NCBI GenBank assembly: GCA_958415865.1
Contig: CATYZV010000147.1
Coordinates: 1-5,267, forward strand
DNA length: 5,267 bases
Reading direction: 5' to 3'
Origin: an uncultured Selenomonadaceae bacterium
Lineage (GTDB): Bacteria > Bacillota > Negativicutes > Selenomonadales > Selenomonadaceae
In this document: piece by piece, positions 1 through 5,267 of the stretch
Layout: each line of letters begins with the position of its first letter
How positions within the stretch are numbered: the first letter of the stretch is position 1
The notes under the pieces: model-generated
What the model saw: the letters and a program-made list of their open reading frames with translations, nothing else
Told to the model about the DNA's origin: nothing
Databases searched by the model: none
Translations under genes and position numbers: made by a program

Positions 1-31
1 TATACATAGTGGATTATAAGGAGGAAAAGCA

Positions 32-817
32 TTGAAAAAGCTAGTTGCAGCCGGGACTGTGCTGCTAAATGAACAGGTCAATAGCAATGTGAAGCGCATG
101 CTGATATCAGTGCCTGAAATCGTTGCTGAGGCGCAGCCGGGACAGTTTGTGCACGTGAAGAAGGAGCCGAGTGTCAATTTTCTGCGCCGCCCGTTCAGCA
201 TTGCCGATGTGGATATCAAAAAGGGTATTTTGACGCTGATCTATAGAATTGTCGGCAAAGGTACTGCTGAATATGCGCAGATGAAAAAAGGCGATGTGCT
301 CAGCGTGCTGGGTCCTATCGGCAATGGATTTATTCCCAAGGATATCAGTGCAGCAGGCGGCCAGCCGCTCTTGATAGGCGGCGGCGTGGGCATTGCTCCG
401 CTGATTTACCTGTCGCGCGTATTGCAGGAAAAGGGACAGAAGCCTGTTCTGCTGATCGGCGGCAAGAATGAAGATGAAGTTTTCTGGACTAAGTATTTAA
501 AGCCGTATGCCGACAAAGTTTACGTTACGACAGATGACGGCTCGGTGGGCTTTAAGGGCTTTACGGTGCAGCTCATGCCGCAGATATTAGCCGGCCACAA
601 TATCACAAATATCTACACCTGCGGCCCGATGATCATGATGGACGGCATAGCCAAGCTCGCCTACGAACACGATATCGACTGCCAAGTTTCGATGGAAAAG
701 CGCATGGCCTGCGGCATCGGCGTGTGCCTCGGCTGTACGTTTGAAGGCAAGCTCACGCACAAGCGGCGCAAGGTCTGCACGGAAGGCCCTGTATTTCCGG
801 CAAGGGAGGTATTCTAA
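32..817 (+). CDS. pyrK: Dihydroorotate dehydrogenase B, electron transfer subunit PyrK
   Basis: PyrK carries FAD and a [2Fe-2S] cluster and passes electrons from the PyrD flavin to NAD+ in the class 1B dihydroorotate dehydrogenase, a cytosolic PyrD2-PyrK2 complex of de novo UMP synthesis. Visible in the 261-residue protein: the FAD-binding RRPFSI (52-57) and GKGT (76-79), GPIGNGF (94-100), the nucleotide-binding GGGVGIAPL (117-125), CGP (197-199), and a C-terminal cluster C227-x4-C232-x2-C235-x13-C249 that is the expected [2Fe-2S] ligand set. Length is normal for the family. The start is TTG at 32, placed 3 nt after the SD sequence AAGGAGGAAAAG (18-29), with the GGAGG core 8 nt upstream; no ATG lies close enough to compete. 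The stop overlaps the pyrD start by one base, so the two are probably translationally coupled. Identity is secure; the operon promoter and upstream pyr genes lie outside the window. Confidence 0.96.
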   Translation: MKKLVAAGTVLLNEQVNSNVKRMLISVPEIVAEAQPGQFVHVKKEPSVNFLRRPFSIADVDIKKGILTLIYRIVGKGTAEYAQMKKGDVLSVLGPIGNGFIPKDISAAGGQPLLIGGGVGIAPLIYLSRVLQEKGQKPVLLIGGKNEDEVFWTKYLKPYADKVYVTTDDGSVGFKGFTVQLMPQILAGHNITNIYTCGPMIMMDGIAKLAYEHDIDCQVSMEKRMACGIGVCLGCTFEGKLTHKRRKVCTEGPVFPAREVF

Positions 818-1725
818 TGGTAAATTTAGCCGTGGATATCGGCTCTCTCCATCTGCAAAATCCCGTCATGGGCGCGTCGGGCACTTTCGGCTTCGGCAGA
901 GAATACGAAGATTTTCTCGATGTGCATAAGATCGGTGCCATCGTTACCAAAGGCGTAACACCCGTGCCGCGTGCCGGCAACCCCGGCGTTCGCGTCGCTG
1001 AAACTCCCGCGGGAATGCTAAACTGCATCGGCTTGGAAAATCCCGGCGTAGATGCGTTCATCAGCGACATCCTGCCCAAGATAAAACATTACAATACGCC
1101 CATCATCGTCAACATCTCCGCCGGCTCGGTTGAAGATTACGGCAAAATGGCGCACTTGCTCGATATCGACGGTGTAGACGCGCTCGAAGTCAACATCTCC
1201 TGTCCTAATGTCAAAGAAGGCGGCATAGTCTTCGGCACTGACCCCAAGGCTGCGGCGGCTGTTACGGAATCAGTCAAAAAGCACACGAAAAAGACGGTCA
1301 TAGTCAAGCTCTCGCCGAATGTAACGGATATAACCGTGATGGCAAAAGCAGTAGAAGCCGCCGGAGCCGATGCACTGTCCCTGATCAACACATTGACCGG
1401 CATGGTAATCGACATCAACACGCGCAAGCCGCTCTTGGGCAACATCACCGGCGGTCTTTCCGGCCCGGCAGTAAAGCCCATCGCAGTGCGCATGGTCTGG
1501 CAGGCAGCGCAGGCAGTCAAAATCCCCATAATCGGCATGGGCGGCATCACCTGCGCAGAAGATGCGATTGAATTTATGCTCGCCGGAGCCTCAGCAGTCG
1601 CCGTCGGCGCGTATAACTTCGTCAATCCGTCATCACTAAAAGACGTAGCAGACGGCATTGAAGCATACTTAAAAGCACACGATATAAAAGACGTGCGCGA
1701 ACTGATCGGCGCAGTGCAGATTTAA
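817..1725 (+). CDS. pyrD: Dihydroorotate dehydrogenase B, catalytic subunit PyrD (class 1B)
   Basis: This FMN enzyme oxidises dihydroorotate to orotate in pyrimidine synthesis. It is a TIM barrel of 302 residues, normal for the class. Motifs seen: [10 protein letters not shown] (21-30), TKG with the FMN-contacting lysine K45, [12 protein letters not shown] (67-78), NISCPNVK (126-133) with the active-site base as cysteine C129 (Cys is typical of class 1; class 2 enzymes use Ser), VKLSPNVT (163-170), [11 protein letters not shown] (212-222), and the FMN-phosphate region GMGGI (240-244) with VGAYNF (263-268). The adjacent pyrK, needed only by the NAD-linked type, fixes class 1B. ATG at 817 shares its A with the pyrK stop (TAATG) and is preceded by GGGAGG (804-809). 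No U-tracted terminator follows, so pyr transcripts may continue toward infC. pyrF and pyrE, which often follow in Bacillus, are not here. Confidence 0.97.
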   Translation: MVNLAVDIGSLHLQNPVMGASGTFGFGREYEDFLDVHKIGAIVTKGVTPVPRAGNPGVRVAETPAGMLNCIGLENPGVDAFISDILPKIKHYNTPIIVNISAGSVEDYGKMAHLLDIDGVDALEVNISCPNVKEGGIVFGTDPKAAAAVTESVKKHTKKTVIVKLSPNVTDITVMAKAVEAAGADALSLINTLTGMVIDINTRKPLLGNITGGLSGPAVKPIAVRMVWQAAQAVKIPIIGMGGITCAEDAIEFMLAGASAVAVGAYNFVNPSSLKDVADGIEAYLKAHDIKDVRELIGAVQI

Positions 1726-1736
1726 ACCATAAAGGC

Positions 1737-1765
1737 TTGACAGCCTATATCTTATGTGCTATATT
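1737..1765 (+). promoter_or_regulatory. Sigma-70/SigA-type promoter for the infC operon
   Basis: A perfect -35 box TTGACA (1737-1742) is followed after 17 nt by TATATT (1760-1765), five of six matches to the -10 consensus. Transcription should start near 1772, giving a leader of about 190 nt before the infC start. It begins only 11 nt after the pyrD stop, which separates the translation operon from the pyr genes. The -35 box sits inside a perfect short inverted repeat (AGGCT-TGAC-AGCCT, 1733-1746). Strength and position are inferred from consensus matches only. Confidence 0.85.
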
Positions 1766-1771
1766 ATTAAT

Positions 1772-1924
1772 GTTGCATATATGGATGCACTTCAAGCAGA
1801 GGCCACCGCTTCTCACCTCGCGATGCACAGTCAGTGAGGTCGATACAATAAAGCAGTAAACAGTTGACGGCTGTTATTACTTTGCTATGCAGAGGGTGGC
1901 GTGTGTGCCATCCTCTTTTTGTTT
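1772..1924 (+). ncRNA. Structured 5' leader of infC-rpmI-rplT, probable L20-type attenuation leader
   Basis: The leader lies between the predicted transcription start and the end of an intrinsic terminator. By eye it folds into successive hairpins: TGCAT/ATGCA (1774-1778 with 1785-1789); AGAGGC/GCTTCT with a CACC loop (1798-1803 with 1808-1813); ACCTCGC/GTGAGGT (1815-1821 with 1834-1840); an imperfect hairpin (about 1852-1886, apical stem 1859-1863 with 1871-1875); and the terminator stem. GCCACC (1802-1807) is perfectly complementary to GGTGGC (1895-1900), the 5' half of the terminator, so it could act as an antiterminator or form a pseudoknot. In Firmicutes such as Bacillus subtilis this operon is controlled by L20 through premature termination in its leader (Rfam family L20_leader). 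Membership here is inferred from position and architecture, not from a covariance search. Confidence 0.7.
1891..1924 (+). terminator. Intrinsic attenuator terminator upstream of infC
   Basis: A 10-bp stem (1891-1900 with 1907-1916, one G-U pair) closes a GTGTGT loop and is followed by a T run (1916-1920, then TTT at 1922-1924). It lies 35 nt before the infC start and downstream of the operon promoter, so it would stop transcripts before the coding region. This is what an attenuator does. It also argues against any infC start upstream of this point. Confidence 0.85.
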
Positions 1925-1947
1925 GTATAAAAAAATCCGCAGAAAAT

Positions 1948-1953
1948 GAGGTG
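1948..1953 (+). promoter_or_regulatory. Ribosome binding site that sets the AUU start of infC
   Basis: GAGGTG is fully complementary to the anti-SD end of 16S rRNA and lies 6 nt before ATT at 1960. This spacing picks the ATT codon rather than the in-frame GTG at 1951, which would lie inside the SD, or the TTG at 1975, which would be too far away. Confidence 0.75.
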
Positions 1954-1959
1954 TTCTAC

Positions 1960-2505
1960 ATTAGCAGAGACAGTTTGAGAATCAATGGAGAAATCCGCGT
2001 CAGAGAAGTCCGCGTAACCGATGCCAAAGGCCAGCAGCTGGGCATAATGCCCACCCGCGAAGCCCTGAGAAAAGCCGAAGAAGCTCATCTCGATTTGGTC
2101 GAAGTTGCGCCCAAGGCTAGACCGCCTGTATGCCGCATCATGGATTTCGGCAAGTACCGCTATGAACAGCAGAAGCGCGAAAAAGAAGCCAAGAAGAAGC
2201 AAAAGGTCATCAGCATCAAAGAAGTTAAGCTTCGCCCCGGCATTGAAACACACGATTTTAACTTCAAAGTAAAAAATGCTTTGCGTTTTATTGCCGAAGG
2301 CAACAAAGTAAAAGCAACCATAATGTTCCGCGGCCGCGAGCTCTCCCACCCCGAAATGGGCAGAGAGCTGCTGCTCAAAGTCGCAGAACAGTTGAAAGAC
2401 GCTGTTACTGTTGAACGCGAACCAAAGCTTGAAGGTAAAAATATGATTATGATCTTAGCACCCAAGGTGCAGCCTAAAGGAGGAAATAATAATGCCAAAA
2501 ATTAA
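1960..2505 (+). CDS. infC: Translation initiation factor IF-3, read with an AUU start
   Basis: IF-3 binds the 30S subunit, keeps it apart from 50S, and checks start-codon and initiator tRNA pairing. From ATT at 1960 the protein has 181 residues, the usual IF-3 length (180 in E. coli). The N-terminal domain covers about 1-75 and holds [10 protein letters not shown] and the signature region [17 protein letters not shown] lysine-rich helical linker follows ([13 protein letters not shown]), then the C-terminal domain from about 90 with [26 protein letters not shown] and MIMILAPK. The reading frame stays open back to TTG 1864, but that stretch contains the leader terminator and gives a non-family sequence. 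AUU starts are known for infC in E. coli and Geobacillus stearothermophilus, where they let IF-3 repress its own translation. The end overlaps rpmI by 14 nt. Identity is certain; the exact start is an inference. Confidence 0.93.
   Translation: MSRDSLRINGEIRVREVRVTDAKGQQLGIMPTREALRKAEEAHLDLVEVAPKARPPVCRIMDFGKYRYEQQKREKEAKKKQKVISIKEVKLRPGIETHDFNFKVKNALRFIAEGNKVKATIMFRGRELSHPEMGRELLLKVAEQLKDAVTVEREPKLEGKNMIMILAPKVQPKGGNNNAKN
2476..2483 (+). promoter_or_regulatory. Shine-Dalgarno of rpmI inside the infC coding region
   Basis: AAAGGAGG is a full-length SD match 8 nt before the rpmI ATG at 2492 and lies within the last codons of infC, where it encodes the PKGG stretch of the IF-3 tail. Ribosomes finishing infC therefore cover the rpmI start site. 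Confidence 0.9.
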
Positions 2506-2689
2506 AACTCGCAGAGCTGCTGCAAAACGTTTTTCCGTAACCGGTTCCGGTGAATTCAAACGCAATAAGGCTTTCAAAAGCCATATTCTCGAAAAGAAAT
2601 CCCCGAAACGCAAACGCAACCTGCGCAAAGCTGCTATCGCTACGGCTGCTGATTACAAACGCATCAGCAAAATGCTGCCGTACGCTTAA
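2492..2689 (+). CDS. rpmI: 50S ribosomal protein L35
   Basis: This is a small, very basic component of the large ribosomal subunit. The 65-residue length is standard for bL35. The family pattern is clear: [14 protein letters not shown] at the N-terminus, the VTGSGEFKR and [12 protein letters not shown] segments in the middle, and the KRKRNLRK basic patch. The ATG at 2492 lies within the end of infC (14-nt overlap, different frame) and has a strong SD inside infC, so translation is probably coupled to IF-3. It sits in the conserved order infC-rpmI-rplT, 33 nt before rplT. Confidence 0.97.
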   Translation: MPKIKTRRAAAKRFSVTGSGEFKRNKAFKSHILEKKSPKRKRNLRKAAIATAADYKRISKMLPYA

Positions 2690-2722
2690 TCGTTAATATC
2701 ACAAATATCAGGAGGGTAAACA

Positions 2723-3076
2723 ATGCCAAGAGTAAAAAGTGGCGTAACCGCTCATGCACGTCATAAAAAAATCTTAAAATTAGCTAAAGGTTATAGAGGT
2801 TCCAGAAGCAAACAGTTCAAAAAAGCCAACGAACTCGTTATGAAGGCTCTGTCCTATGCACGCAGAGACCGCCGCGCTAAAAAAGGCGAATTCCGCAAAC
2901 TCTGGATCGCCCGCATCAACGCTGCAACCCGTGCAAACGGCATGTCCTACAGCCGTTTCATCTGCGGCCTGACCAAAGCCGGCGTAAAAGTAAACCGCAA
3001 AATGCTGGCTGACGTAGCTATCAACGATGCTGCTGCATTCGCAAAACTCGTTGAAGTTGCTAAAAACAATCTCTAA
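2723..3076 (+). CDS. rplT: 50S ribosomal protein L20, likely autogenous regulator of the operon
   Basis: L20 binds 23S rRNA early in 50S assembly. In B. subtilis it also represses its own operon by promoting termination in the infC leader; E. coli L20 represses translation of its operon instead. The 117-residue length is typical. Family landmarks are [35 protein letters not shown] (1-35, the basic extension that threads rRNA), [24 protein letters not shown] (45-68), the [18 protein letters not shown] region around 75-88, and [15 protein letters not shown] (97-111). ATG 2723 follows AGGAGGG (2710-2716) with 6-nt spacing. It is the last gene of the operon and is followed by a strong terminator. 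The leader upstream of infC is the expected site of feedback; that link is family knowledge, not seen directly. Confidence 0.97.
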   Translation: MPRVKSGVTAHARHKKILKLAKGYRGSRSKQFKKANELVMKALSYARRDRRAKKGEFRKLWIARINAATRANGMSYSRFICGLTKAGVKVNRKMLADVAINDAAAFAKLVEVAKNNL

Positions 3077-3110
3077 TTCATAAATAATATCTGTAATAGG
3101 ATATGAGATA

Positions 3111-3157
3111 ATGACCTCCGGCGGCTGATGATAAATCAGCTGACGGAGGTCATTTTT
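3111..3157 (+). terminator. Intrinsic terminator of the infC-rpmI-rplT operon
   Basis: A perfect 10-bp outer stem (3111-3120 with 3144-3153) is followed, across a small internal loop, by an inner 6-bp stem GCTGAT/ATCAGC (3124-3129 with 3135-3140) and a GATAA loop. A T tract (3153-3157) follows. The long, GC-rich stem 34 nt after the rplT stop should end the operon efficiently. Confidence 0.93.
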
Positions 3158-3178
3158 ATTGCTTTATACATAGTTAAA

Positions 3179-3208
3179 TTGGTCAGACAATACAATCTGT
3201 GCTATGCT
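3179..3208 (+). promoter_or_regulatory. Probable vegetative promoter of the sigma-54 activator gene
   Basis: A weak -35 (TTGGTC, 3179-3184) stands 17 nt before TATGCT (3203-3208), which is preceded by TG at 3200-3201 as in extended -10 promoters. The predicted transcription start is near 3215. The ATG at 3204 lies inside this -10 box, so it would not be part of the mRNA. Matches are partial, hence moderate confidence. Confidence 0.5.
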
Positions 3209-3251
3209 AAGATACGGTTATTATTTTCAAGTAAGCAGGGGAGAGATTATA

Positions 3252-5099
3252 TTGGAAGCTATATTATTCATCGCTCCGCATGAGCAAATCGCCAAGACAG
3301 CTAAGAAAGTACTGCGGCGGATGGGGCTGGATATCCCCGTCATAATCGCACGCAATGATGCAGCTGTGGCAAAGGTAAATAACTCAAATGCTTCAGTATT
3401 AATCAGCCGCGGCGGTACGGCAAGGGATCTGCATAGGCATACGGATAAGATCGTGGTGGATATAAACATAGCCTTTGCGGATATTTTTCCATCGATCGAA
3501 AAGCTCAGCCGCCGAGGCTGCAAGCGTATTGCTATCATATCAAATAATCATCTGATCGACAGGGACAGCGTAGAGTTTAAGATAAAGGACATTTCGATAG
3601 GAATCTTTTCCTATCATGATGATGCTGAAATAGCTGTATTGCTGGAACAGTTTGCGCAAAATCACGTTGACAGCATCATAGGTGATATCGTGCCGCTGAA
3701 CATGGCAAGAGAACGCTATCATATGACAAACTGCCTCTATATTGAATCAAATGAAATTTCGATAGAAAATGCTATCAATGAAGCCTTAGCTATTGTCAAA
3801 GCACAGAATAAAAAACAGCTGCGGCTTCAGGCTTTACAGTCTATAATCGACAACATCGGCGAAGGCATTATCGTCTACAATGCGGCAAAGGAAATCATCT
3901 TTTCCAACAAAATGGGCCAGCAGATAATAAGTTCAAACTCCGTGCTGGCGGGCAGGTGCGGCTTGAACAAGCTGGCAAATTACTTGGACAATTACAACGG
4001 CAAAGTACTGGACGTAGGCGGCGAAAAGATGCTGCTCGACGTGATAAGGCTGAATTTCGGCAGCGAGGCGAACAGCGATGTTTTGATCTTTCAGCGGGTC
4101 AACGCCATCGAAAAGACGGCGCGCAAAATTCAGCTGGCACTGTACCAAAAAGGATTGTACGCCAAAAAGCATTTCAGCGATATAATCTACAGTGCACCGG
4201 TTATGAAAAATGTATTGGACACGGCAAAGCAGTTTGCCAAATCGGACTCGACCATTTTAATCTACGGTGAAACAGGCACGGGCAAAGAAGGGCTGGCGCA
4301 GAGCATTCACAATGCCAGCTTCAGGAGCGATAAGCCTTTTGTCTCCGTCAACTGCGCTTCGCTTCCGCCGACGCTGATCGAATCGGAGCTGTTCGGCTAT
4401 GTAGAAGGCGCGTTTACCGGAGCGCGGCGCAGCGGCAAAAAAGGTCTATTTGAGCTGGCACACACCGGCACGATTTTCCTCGATGAAATAGGAGACCTGC
4501 CGCTCGACATCCAAAGCCGCCTGCTGCGTGTACTGCAAGAACGCGAAATCATGCGAGTCGGCGATGATAAAATCATGCCTATCGACATCCGCCTAATATG
4601 TGCAACGAATAAAAATTTAAAACAGCTCGTCAAAGAAGGCAAATTCCGCGAAGACCTCTACTACCGCATCAACGTCTTGCGCCTGACACTGCCGCCGCTG
4701 CGCGAACGGCGCGATGATATAATGCTGCTGCTCGATTTTTATCTGAACCAATTCTCCAAAAATGATAAAAAAATAAAACTGTCAGAGCCAATCCGAAAGT
4801 ATTTGACGAATTACCCTTGGCACGGCAATGTGCGCGAGCTCAAAAACATCGCCGAAGTGCTCGCCTTCATCTACAAAGACGATTTATCATTGAGCGAAGT
4901 CAAGCGTATTTTGGACGATGATGAACCTGAGCTACAGACAGGCAGCACAGATGATACACTGAGCATACCGATTAAAGGCACGTTAAAGGACATGGAAAAA
5001 GAGATAATCCGCCAAATGACCCAAAAAGACTTCACCGCTGATGAAATCTGCCATCAGCTGGGCATCAGCAAGGTAACACTCTGGCGCAAGACCAAATAA
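3252..5099 (+). CDS. Sigma-54-dependent transcriptional activator, PrpR_N-PAS-AAA+-Fis HTH
   Basis: This is an enhancer-binding protein that uses ATP hydrolysis to open promoters held by RNA polymerase-sigma-54. Numbered from TTG 3252 (615 residues): a PrpR_N-type sensor (about 5-184, with VLISRGGTARDLHRHT at 49-64); a PAS-like segment (about 194-285, IIDNIGEGIIVYNAAKEIIFSN); a linker; the AAA+ core (about 312-555) with Walker A GETGTGKE (339-346), the sigma-54-contacting GAFTGA loop (386-391), Walker B TIFLDEIG (407-414), ICATN (449-453), FREDLYYRIN (465-474) and WHGNVREL (523-530); and a Fis-type helix-turn-helix at the extreme C-terminus (ADEICHQLGISKVTLWRK, 596-613). All key residues are intact. 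TTG follows AGGGGAGA (3237-3244) at 7 nt; the alternative ATG 3204 adds 16 non-conserved residues and falls in the promoter. PrpR itself senses 2-methylcitrate, but the ligand here cannot be read. The sigma-54 promoter just downstream is the likely target. Confidence 0.93.
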   Translation: MEAILFIAPHEQIAKTAKKVLRRMGLDIPVIIARNDAAVAKVNNSNASVLISRGGTARDLHRHTDKIVVDINIAFADIFPSIEKLSRRGCKRIAIISNNHLIDRDSVEFKIKDISIGIFSYHDDAEIAVLLEQFAQNHVDSIIGDIVPLNMARERYHMTNCLYIESNEISIENAINEALAIVKAQNKKQLRLQALQSIIDNIGEGIIVYNAAKEIIFSNKMGQQIISSNSVLAGRCGLNKLANYLDNYNGKVLDVGGEKMLLDVIRLNFGSEANSDVLIFQRVNAIEKTARKIQLALYQKGLYAKKHFSDIIYSAPVMKNVLDTAKQFAKSDSTILIYGETGTGKEGLAQSIHNASFRSDKPFVSVNCASLPPTLIESELFGYVEGAFTGARRSGKKGLFELAHTGTIFLDEIGDLPLDIQSRLLRVLQEREIMRVGDDKIMPIDIRLICATNKNLKQLVKEGKFREDLYYRINVLRLTLPPLRERRDDIMLLLDFYLNQFSKNDKKIKLSEPIRKYLTNYPWHGNVRELKNIAEVLAFIYKDDLSLSEVKRILDDDEPELQTGSTDDTLSIPIKGTLKDMEKEIIRQMTQKDFTADEICHQLGISKVTLWRKTK

Positions 5100-5101
5100 T
5101 A

Positions 5102-5151
5102 AAAAAGAAACGGCTGTATTTCATAAATGAAAGCATAGCTCGTTTCTTTTT
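5102..5151 (+). terminator. Intrinsic terminator after the activator gene, possibly bidirectional
   Basis: AAAAAGAAACG (5102-5112) pairs perfectly with CGTTTCTTTTT (5141-5151). Inside it are GCT/AGC (5113-5115 with 5137-5139) and an apical TTTCA/TGAAA stem (5119-5123 with 5128-5132). A-runs on the left and T-runs on the right give a U-tract on either strand, so it could work both ways. It starts two bases after the activator stop codon and isolates the next promoter. Confidence 0.85.
5119..5132. promoter_or_regulatory. Candidate upstream activator site, perfect palindrome TTTCAT-N2-ATGAAA
   Basis: A perfect 6-bp inverted repeat with a 2-nt spacer lies about 140 bp upstream of the predicted sigma-54 start. 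That distance suits an enhancer for a Fis-type HTH dimer. It also forms the top of the terminator hairpin, which by itself could explain the symmetry. A half-site-like TTTCA recurs at 5220-5224. Binding is speculative. Confidence 0.25.
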
Positions 5152-5238
5152 ATTTGCAGCGATTTATCATTATTCGAGAATCACTAAAAGGTACTAATAA
5201 AATTAACATTTATATAAAATTTCAGATAAAAAATTATT

Positions 5239-5255
5239 TTGGCACGCTGTTTGCA
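5239..5255 (+). promoter_or_regulatory. Sigma-54 (-24/-12) promoter directed out of the window
   Basis: TTGGCACG (5239-5246), four bases, then TTGCA (5251-5255) matches the RpoN consensus at every defined position, with GG at 5241-5242 and GC at 5253-5254 exactly one helical turn apart. The predicted start is near 5266, so the transcript begins as the window ends and its gene is not visible. The 5152-5238 stretch before it holds no gene and is very AT-rich, as expected for a bendable segment between enhancer and promoter. The activator gene immediately upstream is the natural partner. Confidence 0.9.
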
Positions 5256-5267
5256 TTGTATATAAGG

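Noticed and set aside
1..35. Possible 3' end of an upstream pyr gene, for example ending at TAG 7-9, TAA 17-19, or TGA 33-35 overlapping the pyrK TTG
   Set aside because: All three frames offer a stop within a few codons and the residues are too few to recognise, so no frame can be chosen.
741..1658. Antisense and alternate-frame open frames over pyrK and pyrD (about 753-1079 and 1137-1658 on the minus strand, 741-929 on plus)
   Set aside because: They are shadows of strongly conserved genes, with no recognisable domains.
1864..1959. N-terminal extension of infC from TTG 1864
   Set aside because: No SD precedes it, it spans the attenuator terminator, and its residues do not resemble the IF-3 N-terminus.
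1885..2498. Minus-strand open frames opposite infC
   Set aside because: Low-complexity, Phe/Leu/Ser-rich products that mirror the Lys/Glu-rich IF-3 codons; one would also run through the leader terminator.
3165..3174. TATACATAGT occurs both at 1-10 and at 3165-3174
   Set aside because: A 10-base AT-rich match with no shared context around it; chance is enough.
3227..4642. Open frames opposite or out of frame within the sigma-54 activator gene
   Set aside because: The activator's domains are continuous across the whole interval, and the shadows have no family features.
5082..5099. Activator seemed truncated because the protein ends right after the HTH recognition helix
   Set aside because: The HTH is complete through WRK, the stop is followed at once by a proper terminator, and short tails after a Fis-type HTH are common.
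5172..5181. ATTC-GA-GAAT inverted repeat upstream of the sigma-54 promoter as an enhancer
   Set aside because: Only 4-bp arms in AT-rich DNA and no second copy; too weak to list as a site, though its position would be suitable.

Overview
The window reads as chromosomal DNA from an anaerobic, low- to mid-GC member of the Firmicutes (Bacillota). Three things point there. Dihydroorotate dehydrogenase is the NAD-linked two-subunit class 1B enzyme (pyrK-pyrD). The infC-rpmI-rplT operon is preceded by a Firmicutes-style leader with a transcription attenuator. Shine-Dalgarno sites are strong and TTG starts occur. A PrpR_N-type sigma-54 activator would suit a Clostridia or Negativicutes lineage, but that placement is inference from general character, not a database match. 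All genes lie on the + strand.

Layout: (1) 32-1725, the end of a pyrimidine operon: pyrK (TTG start) and pyrD, overlapping by one base. (2) 1726-1959, a noncoding stretch with a near-consensus sigma-70-type promoter (1737-1765) and a structured leader ending in an intrinsic terminator (1891-1924), interpreted as the L20-type autoregulatory leader. (3) 1960-3076, infC (IF-3, read here as starting at the rare codon AUU), rpmI (L35) and rplT (L20), closed by a strong terminator at 3111-3157. (4) 3179-5099, a separately promoted gene for a sigma-54-dependent activator (PrpR_N, PAS, AAA+, Fis-type HTH), starting most likely at TTG 3252 and ending in a long hairpin terminator (5102-5151). (5) 5152-5267, an AT-rich region with a textbook -24/-12 sigma-54 promoter at 5239-5255, pointing out of the window.

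How the parts work together: pyrK and pyrD make the flavo-iron-sulfur enzyme for the fourth step of UMP synthesis. infC, rpmI and rplT supply an initiation factor and two large-subunit proteins, with feedback expected at the leader RNA (L20) and at the AUU start (IF-3). The sigma-54 activator and the adjacent -24/-12 promoter form a likely regulator-target pair whose target genes lie beyond position 5267. Most of the window is conserved housekeeping DNA. The most informative parts are the infC leader and start, and the regulator with its promoter. I see no tRNA or rRNA gene, mobile element or CRISPR array, and no clearly novel system inside the window.
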